Assembly (NCBI RefSeq): GCF_030651495.1 | Contig: NZ_JAUSFI010000014.1 | Span: 1-64,000, forward strand | From: Undibacterium sp. | Lineage (GTDB): Bacteria > Pseudomonadota > Gammaproteobacteria > Burkholderiales > Burkholderiaceae_D | Direction of reading: 5' to 3' | Length of the DNA stretch: 64,000 nucleotides | Shown here: positions 7,829-15,655 of the stretch, one piece after another | How positions within the stretch are numbered: position 1 is the first letter of the stretch | Layout of the letters: each line of letters opens with the position of its first letter | Position numbers and translations under genes: made by a program | Notes under the pieces: model-generated | Database searches by the model: none | What the model was told of the DNA's origin: nothing | Seen by the model: the letters and a program-made list of their open reading frames with translations, nothing else

Positions 7829-8794
7829 ATGAAGCCAGAATTATCCGTCGTCATCCCGGTTTACAATGAAGAGGCAGGTCTCGCCCAGCTGTACGCCCGC
7901 CTGTATCCGGCGTTAGATGCCCTCGCCAGCCGGGGCGTGTCCTATGAAGTGGTGTTTGTCAATGATGGCAGCCGCGACAATACCGCCGCCCTGCTGGCTG
8001 ACCAGTATCGCCTGCGCCCCGACGTAACACGGGTGGTGCTGTTCAATGGCAATTACGGCCAGCATATGGCAATTCTTGCCGGCTTCCAGGCAACACGTGG
8101 CGACATTGTGGTGACCCTGGATGCCGACTTGCAAAATCCCCCCGAAGAAATTGGCGCCCTGGTCGACAAAATGCGCGAGGGTTACGATTACGTCGGCTCG
8201 ATCCGGCGCAAACGCCAGGACTCAGCATGGCGCACCTATGCCTCCAAATTAATGAATCGCGTCCGGGAAAAAATCACCCGTATCAAAATTACCGACCAAG
8301 GCAATATGCTGCGCGCCTATGGTCGAAATGTGATCGACCTGATCAATCAATGCACCGAAGTGAACACCTTCGTCCCCGCACTGGCCTACACCTTTGCGCG
8401 CAAGCCGACCGAAATCATGGTGGAACACGAAGAGCGTGCCGCCGGGGAATCGAAATATTCGCTGTATAGCCTGATACGCCTGAATTTTGATCTGATGACC
8501 GGCTTTTCCATCATGCCTTTGCAAATCTTTTCCATGATGGGTATGGTGCTGTCGGCCGCATCGGGCGCATTCGTGGTCTTTTTGCTGGTGCGCCGCTTCA
8601 TACTCGGCTCAGAAGCCGAAGGCGTGTTCACCCTGTTTGCGATCGCCTTCTTCATGATGGGCGTGATCCTGTTCGGCATCGGCTTACTGGGCGAATATGT
8701 CGGCCGCATTTATCAGCAAGTACGGGGGCGTCCTCGTTATGTAGTGCTGACCATCTTAGAACAATCCGGTCCCGACATCATGGAAGGCAATTAA
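7829..8794 (+). CDS. arnC: Undecaprenyl-phosphate Ara4FN transferase
   Basis: A GT2-family, DPM1-like transferase that moves 4-formamido-arabinose from its UDP carrier to undecaprenyl phosphate at the inner membrane. The GT-A domain starts LSVVIPVYNEEAGL, with VNDGSRDNT and VTLDADLQNPPEEI carrying the metal and nucleotide aspartates. Two C-terminal membrane helices (about 235-260 and 270-295) anchor it, ending in GEYVGRIYQQVRGRP. Length of 321 residues is typical. It lies 57 bp after arnB and one base before the formyltransferase gene. Confidence 0.93.
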   Translation: MKPELSVVIPVYNEEAGLAQLYARLYPALDALASRGVSYEVVFVNDGSRDNTAALLADQYRLRPDVTRVVLFNGNYGQHMAILAGFQATRGDIVVTLDADLQNPPEEIGALVDKMREGYDYVGSIRRKRQDSAWRTYASKLMNRVREKITRIKITDQGNMLRAYGRNVIDLINQCTEVNTFVPALAYTFARKPTEIMVEHEERAAGESKYSLYSLIRLNFDLMTGFSIMPLQIFSMMGMVLSAASGAFVVFLLVRRFILGSEAEGVFTLFAIAFFMMGVILFGIGLLGEYVGRIYQQVRGRPRYVVLTILEQSGPDIMEGN

Positions 8795-8795
8795 G

Positions 8796-9725
8796 ATGGC
8801 ACTTGCACCTAACACCCAACAAAATAAGGCCGTCGTCTTCGCCTACCACAGTGTGGGTGTCCGCTGTATCAAAACCTTGCTGGCGCGTGGCGTTCATATC
8901 GCGCTGGTGGTGACGCATGAAGACAATCCAGCAGAGACCATCTGGTTTGATTCCGTGGCAGAACTGTGCCAAGAGCATGGCATTCCCACCGTCACGCCGG
9001 CAGATCCGGCAGTGCCAGAATTGCTGGCGCAGGTTGCAGAAATCGCGCCTGACTTTATTTTCAGCTTTTACTACCGCCACATGCTACCAACCAAGCTGCT
9101 CGCGCTGGCCAAGCGCGGCGCCTACAATTTACATGGTTCTTTGCTGCCAAAATACCGCGGGCGGGTTCCTGTCAATTGGGCTGTCTTGCATGGCGAGACC
9201 GAGACCGGCGCGACGCTGCACGAAATGGCAGCCAAGCCGGATGCTGGCGGCATCATCGCCCAAACCGCCGTCCCTATTTTGCCCGATGATACCGCCTACG
9301 AAGTCTTTGGCAAATTGACGGTGGCAGCAGAACAAATATTATGGTTCGCATTACCCGACTTGCTGAACGGTACGGCTAAAGTTCATGAAAATGACTTAAG
9401 CAAGGGCAGTTATTTTGGCGGGCGCAAACCGGAAGACGGTCGTATTGACTGGACCTTACCCGCACAGCAAGTCTACAACTTGCATCGCGCTGTAGCGCCA
9501 CCTTATCCAGGGGCCTTTACCACCGTAGCTGGTCATACTTATGTGATTGGCAAAGCACGTTTATCCTCCTTAGATGCGTCAAATTTGCCGCTGGGCTTGT
9601 CTGTAGTGGATAATGTCATCCTCGGTGTATGCGGCGATGGTCGTGCGCTCCATATTATTGAACTGTTAGTGAATGGCAAAGTGGTCTCAGCACAAACCCT
9701 CCAGCACCAACTGGTCGCCCAATAA
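8796..9725 (+). CDS. arnA: Stand-alone ArnA formyltransferase
   Basis: A 309-residue protein equivalent to the N-terminal half of E. coli ArnA. It N-formylates UDP-L-Ara4N with 10-formyltetrahydrofolate. Matching segments are VVFAYHSVG, FSFYYRHM, NLHGSLLPKYRGR and KPDAGGIIAQ, giving the catalytic triad Asn111, His113 and Asp149. A C-terminal FMT-like domain follows (about 205-309). In enterobacteria this activity is fused to the decarboxylase; here the frame ends and the decarboxylase is a separate gene 56 bp downstream. Split versions are known in Burkholderia as far as I recall. Confidence 0.92.
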   Translation: MALAPNTQQNKAVVFAYHSVGVRCIKTLLARGVHIALVVTHEDNPAETIWFDSVAELCQEHGIPTVTPADPAVPELLAQVAEIAPDFIFSFYYRHMLPTKLLALAKRGAYNLHGSLLPKYRGRVPVNWAVLHGETETGATLHEMAAKPDAGGIIAQTAVPILPDDTAYEVFGKLTVAAEQILWFALPDLLNGTAKVHENDLSKGSYFGGRKPEDGRIDWTLPAQQVYNLHRAVAPPYPGAFTTVAGHTYVIGKARLSSLDASNLPLGLSVVDNVILGVCGDGRALHIIELLVNGKVVSAQTLQHQLVAQ

Positions 9726-9781
9726 TTAGCTGCTTAACTCAGTTTGGTTGAACAGCAACATTTTAAAATAAAGAAATTACC

Positions 9782-10822
9782 ATGAAAAAAGTCCTCATCC
9801 TCGGCGTGAACGGTTTTATCGGACACCACCTGTCCAAGCGTATTTTGGAAACTACCGACTGGCATGTCTATGGCATGGACATGCAAACTGATCGTTTGGG
9901 TGATTTGCTCAGTCACGAGCGCATGCATTTCTTTGAAGGCGATATCACCATCAATAAAGAATGGGTTGAATATCACGTTAAAAAATGCGATGTAATTCTG
10001 CCGCTGGTGGCGATTGCCACCCCATCGACTTATGTCAAACAACCTTTGCGCGTGTTTGAACTCGATTTTGAAGCGAACTTGCCGATCGTTCGCTCCGCCG
10101 CTAAATACGGCAAGCATTTGGTCTTTCCTTCGACATCCGAAGTCTATGGCATGTGCCACGATGAAGAATTCGATCCGGAACAATCCGAACTGATCTGCGG
10201 CCCGATCAATAAACCACGCTGGATTTACTCCTGCGCCAAACAATTGATGGATCGCGTGATCTGGGGTTATGGCATGGAAGGCTTGAACTTCACGCTATTC
10301 CGCCCATTCAACTGGATCGGTGCCGGCCTCGATTCTATCCATACGCCAAAAGAAGGCAGTTCACGCGTCGTGACCCAATTTTTCGGCCACATCGTGCGCG
10401 GCGAAAATATTTCCCTGGTTGACGGCGGCGCACAAAAACGTGCTTTCACGTATATCGACGACGGCATCGATGCCTTGATGCGCATCATCGCCAATAAAGA
10501 TGGCGTCGCCAGCGGCAAGATTTACAACATCGGCAATCCGGTCAACAACTATTCGATCCGCGAACTGGCGCACATGATGTTGACGCTGGCGGCTGACTAC
10601 CCAGAGTACGCAGAATCGGCCAAAAAGGTCGAGCTCATAGAAACCACTTCCGGTGCCTACTACGGCAATGGCTATCAAGACGTGCAGAATCGCGTACCGA
10701 AGATCACCAATACCTGTGAAGAATTAGGCTGGGCGCCAAGCACCACCATGCAAGACAGCATGCGCAACATCTTCGACGCCTACCGCGGTCAGGTAGCCGA
10801 AGCCCGCGCCCTCATGGATTAA
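9782..10822 (+). CDS. arnA: Stand-alone ArnA UDP-glucuronate decarboxylase
   Basis: A 346-residue extended short-chain dehydrogenase equivalent to the C-terminal half of E. coli ArnA. It oxidatively decarboxylates UDP-glucuronate to UDP-Ara4O with NAD+. Visible features are the Rossmann motif GVNGFIG (8-14), VEYHVKKCDVILPLVAIATP, the STSEVYGMC loop, WIYSCAKQL with the Tyr-x3-Lys pair, FRPFNWIG, and GAQKRAFTYIDDG with the conserved Arg. These match ArnA closely and exclude a general epimerase. It is the first pathway step but the fourth gene in this operon. No UDP-glucose dehydrogenase (ugd) gene is in the window. Confidence 0.93.
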   Translation: MKKVLILGVNGFIGHHLSKRILETTDWHVYGMDMQTDRLGDLLSHERMHFFEGDITINKEWVEYHVKKCDVILPLVAIATPSTYVKQPLRVFELDFEANLPIVRSAAKYGKHLVFPSTSEVYGMCHDEEFDPEQSELICGPINKPRWIYSCAKQLMDRVIWGYGMEGLNFTLFRPFNWIGAGLDSIHTPKEGSSRVVTQFFGHIVRGENISLVDGGAQKRAFTYIDDGIDALMRIIANKDGVASGKIYNIGNPVNNYSIRELAHMMLTLAADYPEYAESAKKVELIETTSGAYYGNGYQDVQNRVPKITNTCEELGWAPSTTMQDSMRNIFDAYRGQVAEARALMD

Positions 10823-10833
10823 GTCAGGACTGC

Positions 10834-11775
10834 ATGCCATCTATTGTCTTAAAAATTGACGTCGACACGTATCGTGGCACCCGCGAAGGCGTACCGAATC
10901 TGGTACGCCTGCTGAAGCAACATCATGCCGGTGCCACGTTTTTGTTTTCTCTCGGAAAAGATCACACCGGCTGGGCATTGCGGCGCGCCTTCCGCCCTGG
11001 TTTTTTTCAAAAAGTATCACGCACCTCGGTAGTCGAACATTACGGCCTCAAAACCCTGATGTATGGCGTGTTTTTGCCTGCGCCGGACATAGGTAAAGAC
11101 TGCATAGAAGAAATGCGCGCGGTGCGGCGGGCGGGATTTGAGTGTGGCATTCATACCTGGGATCACGTGGTCTGGCAAGATAACGTCCGACAACGCGGTG
11201 CAGCATGGACGCAGCATCAAATGCAGCAAGCTTTTAATCGGTTCCAGAAAATTTTTGGCACATTCCCAAAAACCCATGGTGCAGCAGGATGGCAGATGAA
11301 CCCCTATGCCTTTGCACAACTGGATACTTTTGGGATGAAATATGCCTCGGATGGACGTGCCATGTTAAATGAGAATGGCACACTCAGCGATCCGGCTGCC
11401 GGCCCCTACCGGCTGGAAATCAATGGCAGCACACTGCCTTGCATACAAATGCCAACGACCTTACCGACGCTGGATGAGTTACTAGGACGTGAAATAGATG
11501 GTGTCGTCATCAATCCGTCGAATATTGCGGCCAATATACTTAAATTAACCGCAGAGCCAAGAAATCATGTATTTACCCTGCATGCCGAACTTGAAGGGCA
11601 AAAACTTGCCCCCATCTTCGATCAGTTGCTAACAGGATGGCAAGAACAGGGTTATCAATGTATCTCGATGGCAGATTATTACGCCAATATTCAGGATCAA
11701 GCCCTCCCCGTCCATCCACTGACGTGGGCTGAGTTACCTGGGCGATCTGGAGAATTGATCGCACTCAATGCCTGA
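10834..11775 (+). CDS. arnD: Ara4FN-phosphoundecaprenol deformylase
   Basis: A polysaccharide-deacetylase-family protein (313 residues) that removes the formyl group from undecaprenyl-P-Ara4FN at the membrane so that the free Ara4N lipid can be flipped. The N-terminal KIDVDTYRGTREGVP holds the metal-binding Asp, and GIHTWDHVVWQDNV the His-x3/4-His/Asp region. HGAAGWQMN in the middle is also ArnD-like. It starts 11 bp after the decarboxylase gene and closes the operon. The flippase genes arnE and arnF are not adjacent, so flipping depends on a locus outside the window or another transporter. Confidence 0.92.
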   Translation: MPSIVLKIDVDTYRGTREGVPNLVRLLKQHHAGATFLFSLGKDHTGWALRRAFRPGFFQKVSRTSVVEHYGLKTLMYGVFLPAPDIGKDCIEEMRAVRRAGFECGIHTWDHVVWQDNVRQRGAAWTQHQMQQAFNRFQKIFGTFPKTHGAAGWQMNPYAFAQLDTFGMKYASDGRAMLNENGTLSDPAAGPYRLEINGSTLPCIQMPTTLPTLDELLGREIDGVVINPSNIAANILKLTAEPRNHVFTLHAELEGQKLAPIFDQLLTGWQEQGYQCISMADYYANIQDQALPVHPLTWAELPGRSGELIALNA

Positions 11776-11862
11776 GTAGTAAACGATTATTATAATCGTG
11801 AATAAAATCATTTATAAGCAATAGTATTTCTCCATTCACCTATAACAGATCAGGAGATCACT

Positions 11863-12333
11863 TTGGCCGACAGCCCATCTGCACTCAATTGTACGGTACC
11901 GAATTTTTCCGCCGCGATGACCGGCGGCAAGCCATTCCAATTAAGTGATTTTATTGGAAAAACACTCGTTATCTACTTTTACCCGAAAGACAACACACCA
12001 GGCTGTACTACAGAGAGCATTGCTTTCCGTGAGCTTCATGCGAAATTTGAAGCGGCCAATACCACCATTGTTGGACTCAGCCGGGACAGCATCCGATCGC
12101 ATGAAGGCTTTAAAGCCAAGTTAGATTTGCCTTTTGAATTAATTTCAGATCCGGAAGAAACGGTATGCAATCTGTTTAATGTGATGAAATTAAAAAACAT
12201 GTATGGAAAACAGGCTCGAGGTATAGAACGCAGCACATTTGTCATTGACGGCAACGGTAAATTGGTGAAAGAATGGCGTGGAGTAAAAGTTGCCGGACAC
12301 GTTGATGAAGTGTTGGAATTTGTGAGCGCATAG
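11863..12333 (+). CDS. bcp: Thioredoxin-dependent peroxiredoxin (BCP/PrxQ)
   Basis: A 156-residue cytoplasmic peroxidase that reduces hydroperoxides through the peroxidatic Cys48 in YPKDNTPGCTTES. The position five residues later that holds the second Cys in E. coli BCP is Ile here, so the likely resolving residue is Cys102 in PEETVCNLF, the helix-3 arrangement known in other PrxQ proteins. The start is TTG at 11863, with CAGGAGA correctly spaced upstream and no better ATG. It stands alone between arnD and the PhoH gene. Confidence 0.9.
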   Translation: MADSPSALNCTVPNFSAAMTGGKPFQLSDFIGKTLVIYFYPKDNTPGCTTESIAFRELHAKFEAANTTIVGLSRDSIRSHEGFKAKLDLPFELISDPEETVCNLFNVMKLKNMYGKQARGIERSTFVIDGNGKLVKEWRGVKVAGHVDEVLEFVSA

Positions 12334-12492
12334 CCATAATTGAAATTCTTATTTTTACCTACAAGAGCCGTTGATGGAGATGATCAGAAGGTCTTCCACA
12401 GCGGTTTTTTTACTTTCGATTTCGCTACTAAGTCGAAATGACTAACTGACTTGGTAACGAAATAAGTTCTCTCACTTTTATAAGAGGTTCTG

Positions 12493-14232
12493 ATGCCCCT
12501 ACCAAAAATGCCGACAAAACCAGCGGCTCTGCTGTCCCCCAAGGACTATCCCAAAGTAGAAAAAAACAGACCCCTGAAAACCAGTCCAGCAGAAACAAAA
12601 CTGACTGTTGCAAAAAATGTTCCCGTCGCTGCCAAGCTGCCAGCGGCTGTACCTACTGCGGCAAAAACGACACCTTCTGCATCGGCAACGCCTGTGTTAG
12701 CCGCGACAGTACGAGCCAAGACCAGTACCGCAAAAACAACAGAAAAACCCATTACTGTACCGACCCAGGTCAAGGCACACGAGCATCGTGCTAAGTCTGT
12801 CGCCAGCCGTATTGCAGACAAATCCGGCATCACCAAACTGTTTGTACTCGACACTAACGTATTAATGCATGACCCCTCATCGCTGTTTCGATTTGAGGAA
12901 CATGATATTTACCTGCCGATGATCACGCTTGAAGAATTGGATGATCACAAAAAAGGCATGTCAGAAGTCGCACGTAATGCCCGCCAAATCTCGCGTTCGC
13001 TAGACGCGCTGGTCGGTGACATCGATAATCACGATATTGAAAAAGGTATCCTGCTATCCAAGCTAGGCAATAAAGATGCCAAAGGTCGTCTGTACTTCCA
13101 GACCACACTACAAGGTGCGAGTTTGCCGCAAGGTTTGCCACAGGGCAAAGCGGACAACCAAATTTTAGGCGTAGTGCGGGCGCTGGAAGCTGAATTCACC
13201 GGCCGTCCTATTGTGCTGGTATCGAAAGATATCAACATGCGTATCAAGGCACGCGCGTTGGGCCTGCCAGCGGAAGACTATTTCAACGATCACGTACTAG
13301 AAGACTCCGACCTGTTGTATACCGGCATTGTGCAGTTACCAGAAGACTTCTGGAACAAACACGGTAAAGGAATAGAAACCTGGCAAGAAAATAAAAATGG
13401 GCTCAGCACCACTTTTTATCGCATCACAGGCCCAATTATCCCGTCATTACTGGTTAATCAGTTTGTTTATCTGGAGCCAAAAACTGGCGAAGCATCGTTC
13501 TATGGCCAGGTAAGACAAATCAATGGTAAAACCGCCGTACTGCAAACCTTGCGTGATTACGGCCATCCTAAGCACAGCGTCTGGGGCGTTACCTCACGCA
13601 ACCGCGAACAGAATTTTGCCCTCAATTTGCTGATGGATCCAGAATGTGACTTTGTCACCTTGCTGGGTCAGGCTGGTACCGGAAAAACTTTACTGGCACT
13701 CGCTGCGGGTTTGGCCCAAGTACTTGAATCGAAAACTTACAACGAAATCATCGTCACTCGCGTCACGGTGCCGGTCGGTGAAGATATCGGTTTCTTGCCT
13801 GGTACCGAAGAAGAAAAAATGTCGCCATGGATGGGCGCATTTGACGACAATCTGGAAGTGCTGAACAAGTCAGACAATGATGCCGGCGACTGGGGACGCG
13901 CCGCCACCCAGGATTTGATCCGCTCTAAAATAAAAATCAAATCGCTCAATTTCATGCGTGGCCGTACCTTCGTCAACAAGTTCCTGATCATCGACGAAGC
14001 ACAGAACCTGACGCCAAAGCAAGTCAAAACGCTGGTTACCCGTGCCGGTCCTGGCACCAAAATTATCTGCCTTGGCAATATCGCCCAGATCGATACGCCT
14101 TACCTGACCGAAGGTTCCAGCGGCTTGACCTATGTCGTCGACCGCTTCAAAGGCTGGGCCCATAGTGGTCACGTCACACTGGCGCGCGGTGAGCGTTCTC
14201 GTTTGGCGGATCATGCGAGTGAAATTTTGTGA
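12493..14232 (+). CDS. PhoH family PIN-domain ATPase (YlaK-like)
   Basis: A 579-residue cytoplasmic protein of three parts. Residues 1-110 are low-complexity Ala/Pro/Lys/Thr-rich sequence. A PIN nuclease domain starts at FVLDTNVLMHDP (117-128) and includes conserved acidic residues such as EELDDHKKG. A PhoH ATPase domain follows, with Walker A GQAGTGKT (about 392-399) and Walker B FLIIDEAQNLTP. Such PIN-PhoH proteins act as RNA helicase/nucleases in the cases studied. The disordered N-terminus is longer than in many homologues. It is followed by a strong terminator and stands as a single gene. Confidence 0.9.
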   Translation: MPLPKMPTKPAALLSPKDYPKVEKNRPLKTSPAETKLTVAKNVPVAAKLPAAVPTAAKTTPSASATPVLAATVRAKTSTAKTTEKPITVPTQVKAHEHRAKSVASRIADKSGITKLFVLDTNVLMHDPSSLFRFEEHDIYLPMITLEELDDHKKGMSEVARNARQISRSLDALVGDIDNHDIEKGILLSKLGNKDAKGRLYFQTTLQGASLPQGLPQGKADNQILGVVRALEAEFTGRPIVLVSKDINMRIKARALGLPAEDYFNDHVLEDSDLLYTGIVQLPEDFWNKHGKGIETWQENKNGLSTTFYRITGPIIPSLLVNQFVYLEPKTGEASFYGQVRQINGKTAVLQTLRDYGHPKHSVWGVTSRNREQNFALNLLMDPECDFVTLLGQAGTGKTLLALAAGLAQVLESKTYNEIIVTRVTVPVGEDIGFLPGTEEEKMSPWMGAFDDNLEVLNKSDNDAGDWGRAATQDLIRSKIKIKSLNFMRGRTFVNKFLIIDEAQNLTPKQVKTLVTRAGPGTKIICLGNIAQIDTPYLTEGSSGLTYVVDRFKGWAHSGHVTLARGERSRLADHASEIL

Positions 14233-14282
14233 TCGCATTCTTTGGCCAATACTGGTAAAACGCTTACTTATTTTCTCATAAT

Positions 14283-14311
14283 AAAAAACGGTGCTTATAG
14301 CACCGTTTTTT
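14283..14311. terminator. Bidirectional intrinsic terminator
   Basis: The 12-bp arms AAAAAACGGTGC (14283-14294) and GCACCGTTTTTT (14300-14311) flank a 5-base loop. The A-run and T-run make it functional in both directions, between the PhoH gene and the convergent EamA gene. Confidence 0.9.
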
Positions 14312-14341
14312 ATTACCGATCATGAAATTAGACCTGGCTGC

Positions 14342-15223
14342 TTATTTTGTGGGCTTTAACACTACCCAGACCGCCATCCCTATCAAGGCACCGCCAACAG
14401 CATGCGCCCAGCCGATTTGTTCGCCTAAAAAAATTGCGCCCCACAATACCCCAAATGGCGGGATCAAAAACGTCACCATCAACGATTTCACCGGACCGAT
14501 ATTGGCAATCAGTTGAAAATAAAGAATGTAGGCAAATGCGGTACAGATCAAACCCAGCCCGGCCATCGCCAGCCAAAGGCCAGAACCACCCCAACTGGCC
14601 ACAGGATGAGCGTTAGTCGTATAAGCAAATAGAGGCAAGAGTAAAACCGTCGCCCCTATCTGACTCCCCAAAGCGACCAATTTACTATCCAATCCACCCT
14701 TCTCGCTAATCCAGCGTTTGGTCAAAAAACCTGCCAAGCCGTAACAGGCAGTTGCCACCAGACATGCCCCAGCCCCCATCAGCACATTGGCACTCATTTC
14801 TACCGGCCCGGTACGCGTCAGTACTACGACGCCAGAGATACCGAGAATCACACCGGTGGCTTTTGCCGGTGTGATTTTTTCTGCAAAAAACAAAGCACCA
14901 ATTAAAATACCCATTAAAGGAGTCGTCGCGTTAAAGATCGCGGAGTAACCGGCCGGTAATATCTGTGCTGCAATGCTATACATGACAAACGGAATCCCCG
15001 AATTGATCAATCCCAGTGTCATGACGGCACCTAGCTTACCTTTAAAATCCCATCGCGTACGCATCACGATCAAGATGATGACTAAGCCAGTTGCGGCGAA
15101 AAACACCCGAAAAAACGCGGTTGGCAAAGCACCCAGCACTGGCGCAATGATGCGCATGAATAAAAAACTAGCACCCCAAATGGCAGATAAAGCGAGAAGA
15201 CGAACCATATCGGCAGACTTCAT
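14342..15223 (-). CDS. EamA/DMT family transporter
   Basis: A 293-residue inner-membrane protein with about ten hydrophobic helices in two EamA repeats (roughly 5-140 and 150-288). The signature start is LLALSAIWGASFLFMRI, and the second repeat ends PPFGVLWGAIFLGEQIGWAHAVGGALIG. Members export metabolites or amino acids, and substrate cannot be read from sequence. It converges on the PhoH gene and is divergent from the M3 peptidase gene across a 432-bp gap. It is too long to be one of the small ArnE/ArnF flippase subunits. Confidence 0.88.
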   Translation of the reverse strand: MKSADMVRLLALSAIWGASFLFMRIIAPVLGALPTAFFRVFFAATGLVIILIVMRTRWDFKGKLGAVMTLGLINSGIPFVMYSIAAQILPAGYSAIFNATTPLMGILIGALFFAEKITPAKATGVILGISGVVVLTRTGPVEMSANVLMGAGACLVATACYGLAGFLTKRWISEKGGLDSKLVALGSQIGATVLLLPLFAYTTNAHPVASWGGSGLWLAMAGLGLICTAFAYILYFQLIANIGPVKSLMVTFLIPPFGVLWGAIFLGEQIGWAHAVGGALIGMAVWVVLKPTK

Positions 15224-15391
15224 TGTGTAATTTCCATCAGTATTAGCTGGATCATATCGGCATAGTTAAGTGATAAAAGTTGCATTATTACATTTCTCAG
15301 TTCAACTTGTACTGTAGCGCAATTTTGCACACCCCTTTGCGCCAATGGTAAATGCTCATTTTTTCAGAAGATTCTCAATAAATAAAATATG

Positions 15392-15457
15392 CAGACGTAC
15401 TATCCATGCGCCCTTCAAGCCAAAATGCCGTGAAAAACCGCATGGATAATGCGCATT
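15392..15457. repeat. Dispersed palindromic repeat, copy A
   Basis: Perfect 10-bp arms TATCCATGCG (15401-15410) and CGCATGGATA (15439-15448) enclose a 28-base loop; outer bases on the right read ATGCGCAT as in the other copies, while the left outer arm has diverged. It lies in the 432-bp gap between the divergent EamA and M3 peptidase genes. Apart from this element that gap is AT-rich with no gene I can support. Copies B and C are at 18403-18461 and 53649-53707. Confidence 0.7.
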
Positions 15458-15655
15458 CAAAAATAAAACATCAGAGAAAATATATTTTCAAAATAAGTTA
15501 AATTGAGAGCGCTTTTCGATCAGAATATGTCTGATGACAATCATGCCAAAAATACCAGCGAGTAAAGTGAAATGCCATCGCTCCGGCCGTCTTTGCGCAC
15601 TTTAGAAGTTGAACCGAATCAATTCATCCACCCCTAATAAAATGGAAGAGATGCC

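Noticed and set aside
14342-15223. EamA transporter as the missing aminoarabinose flippase
   Set aside because: It is twice the size of ArnE/ArnF, is on the opposite strand and is separated from arnD by two genes.
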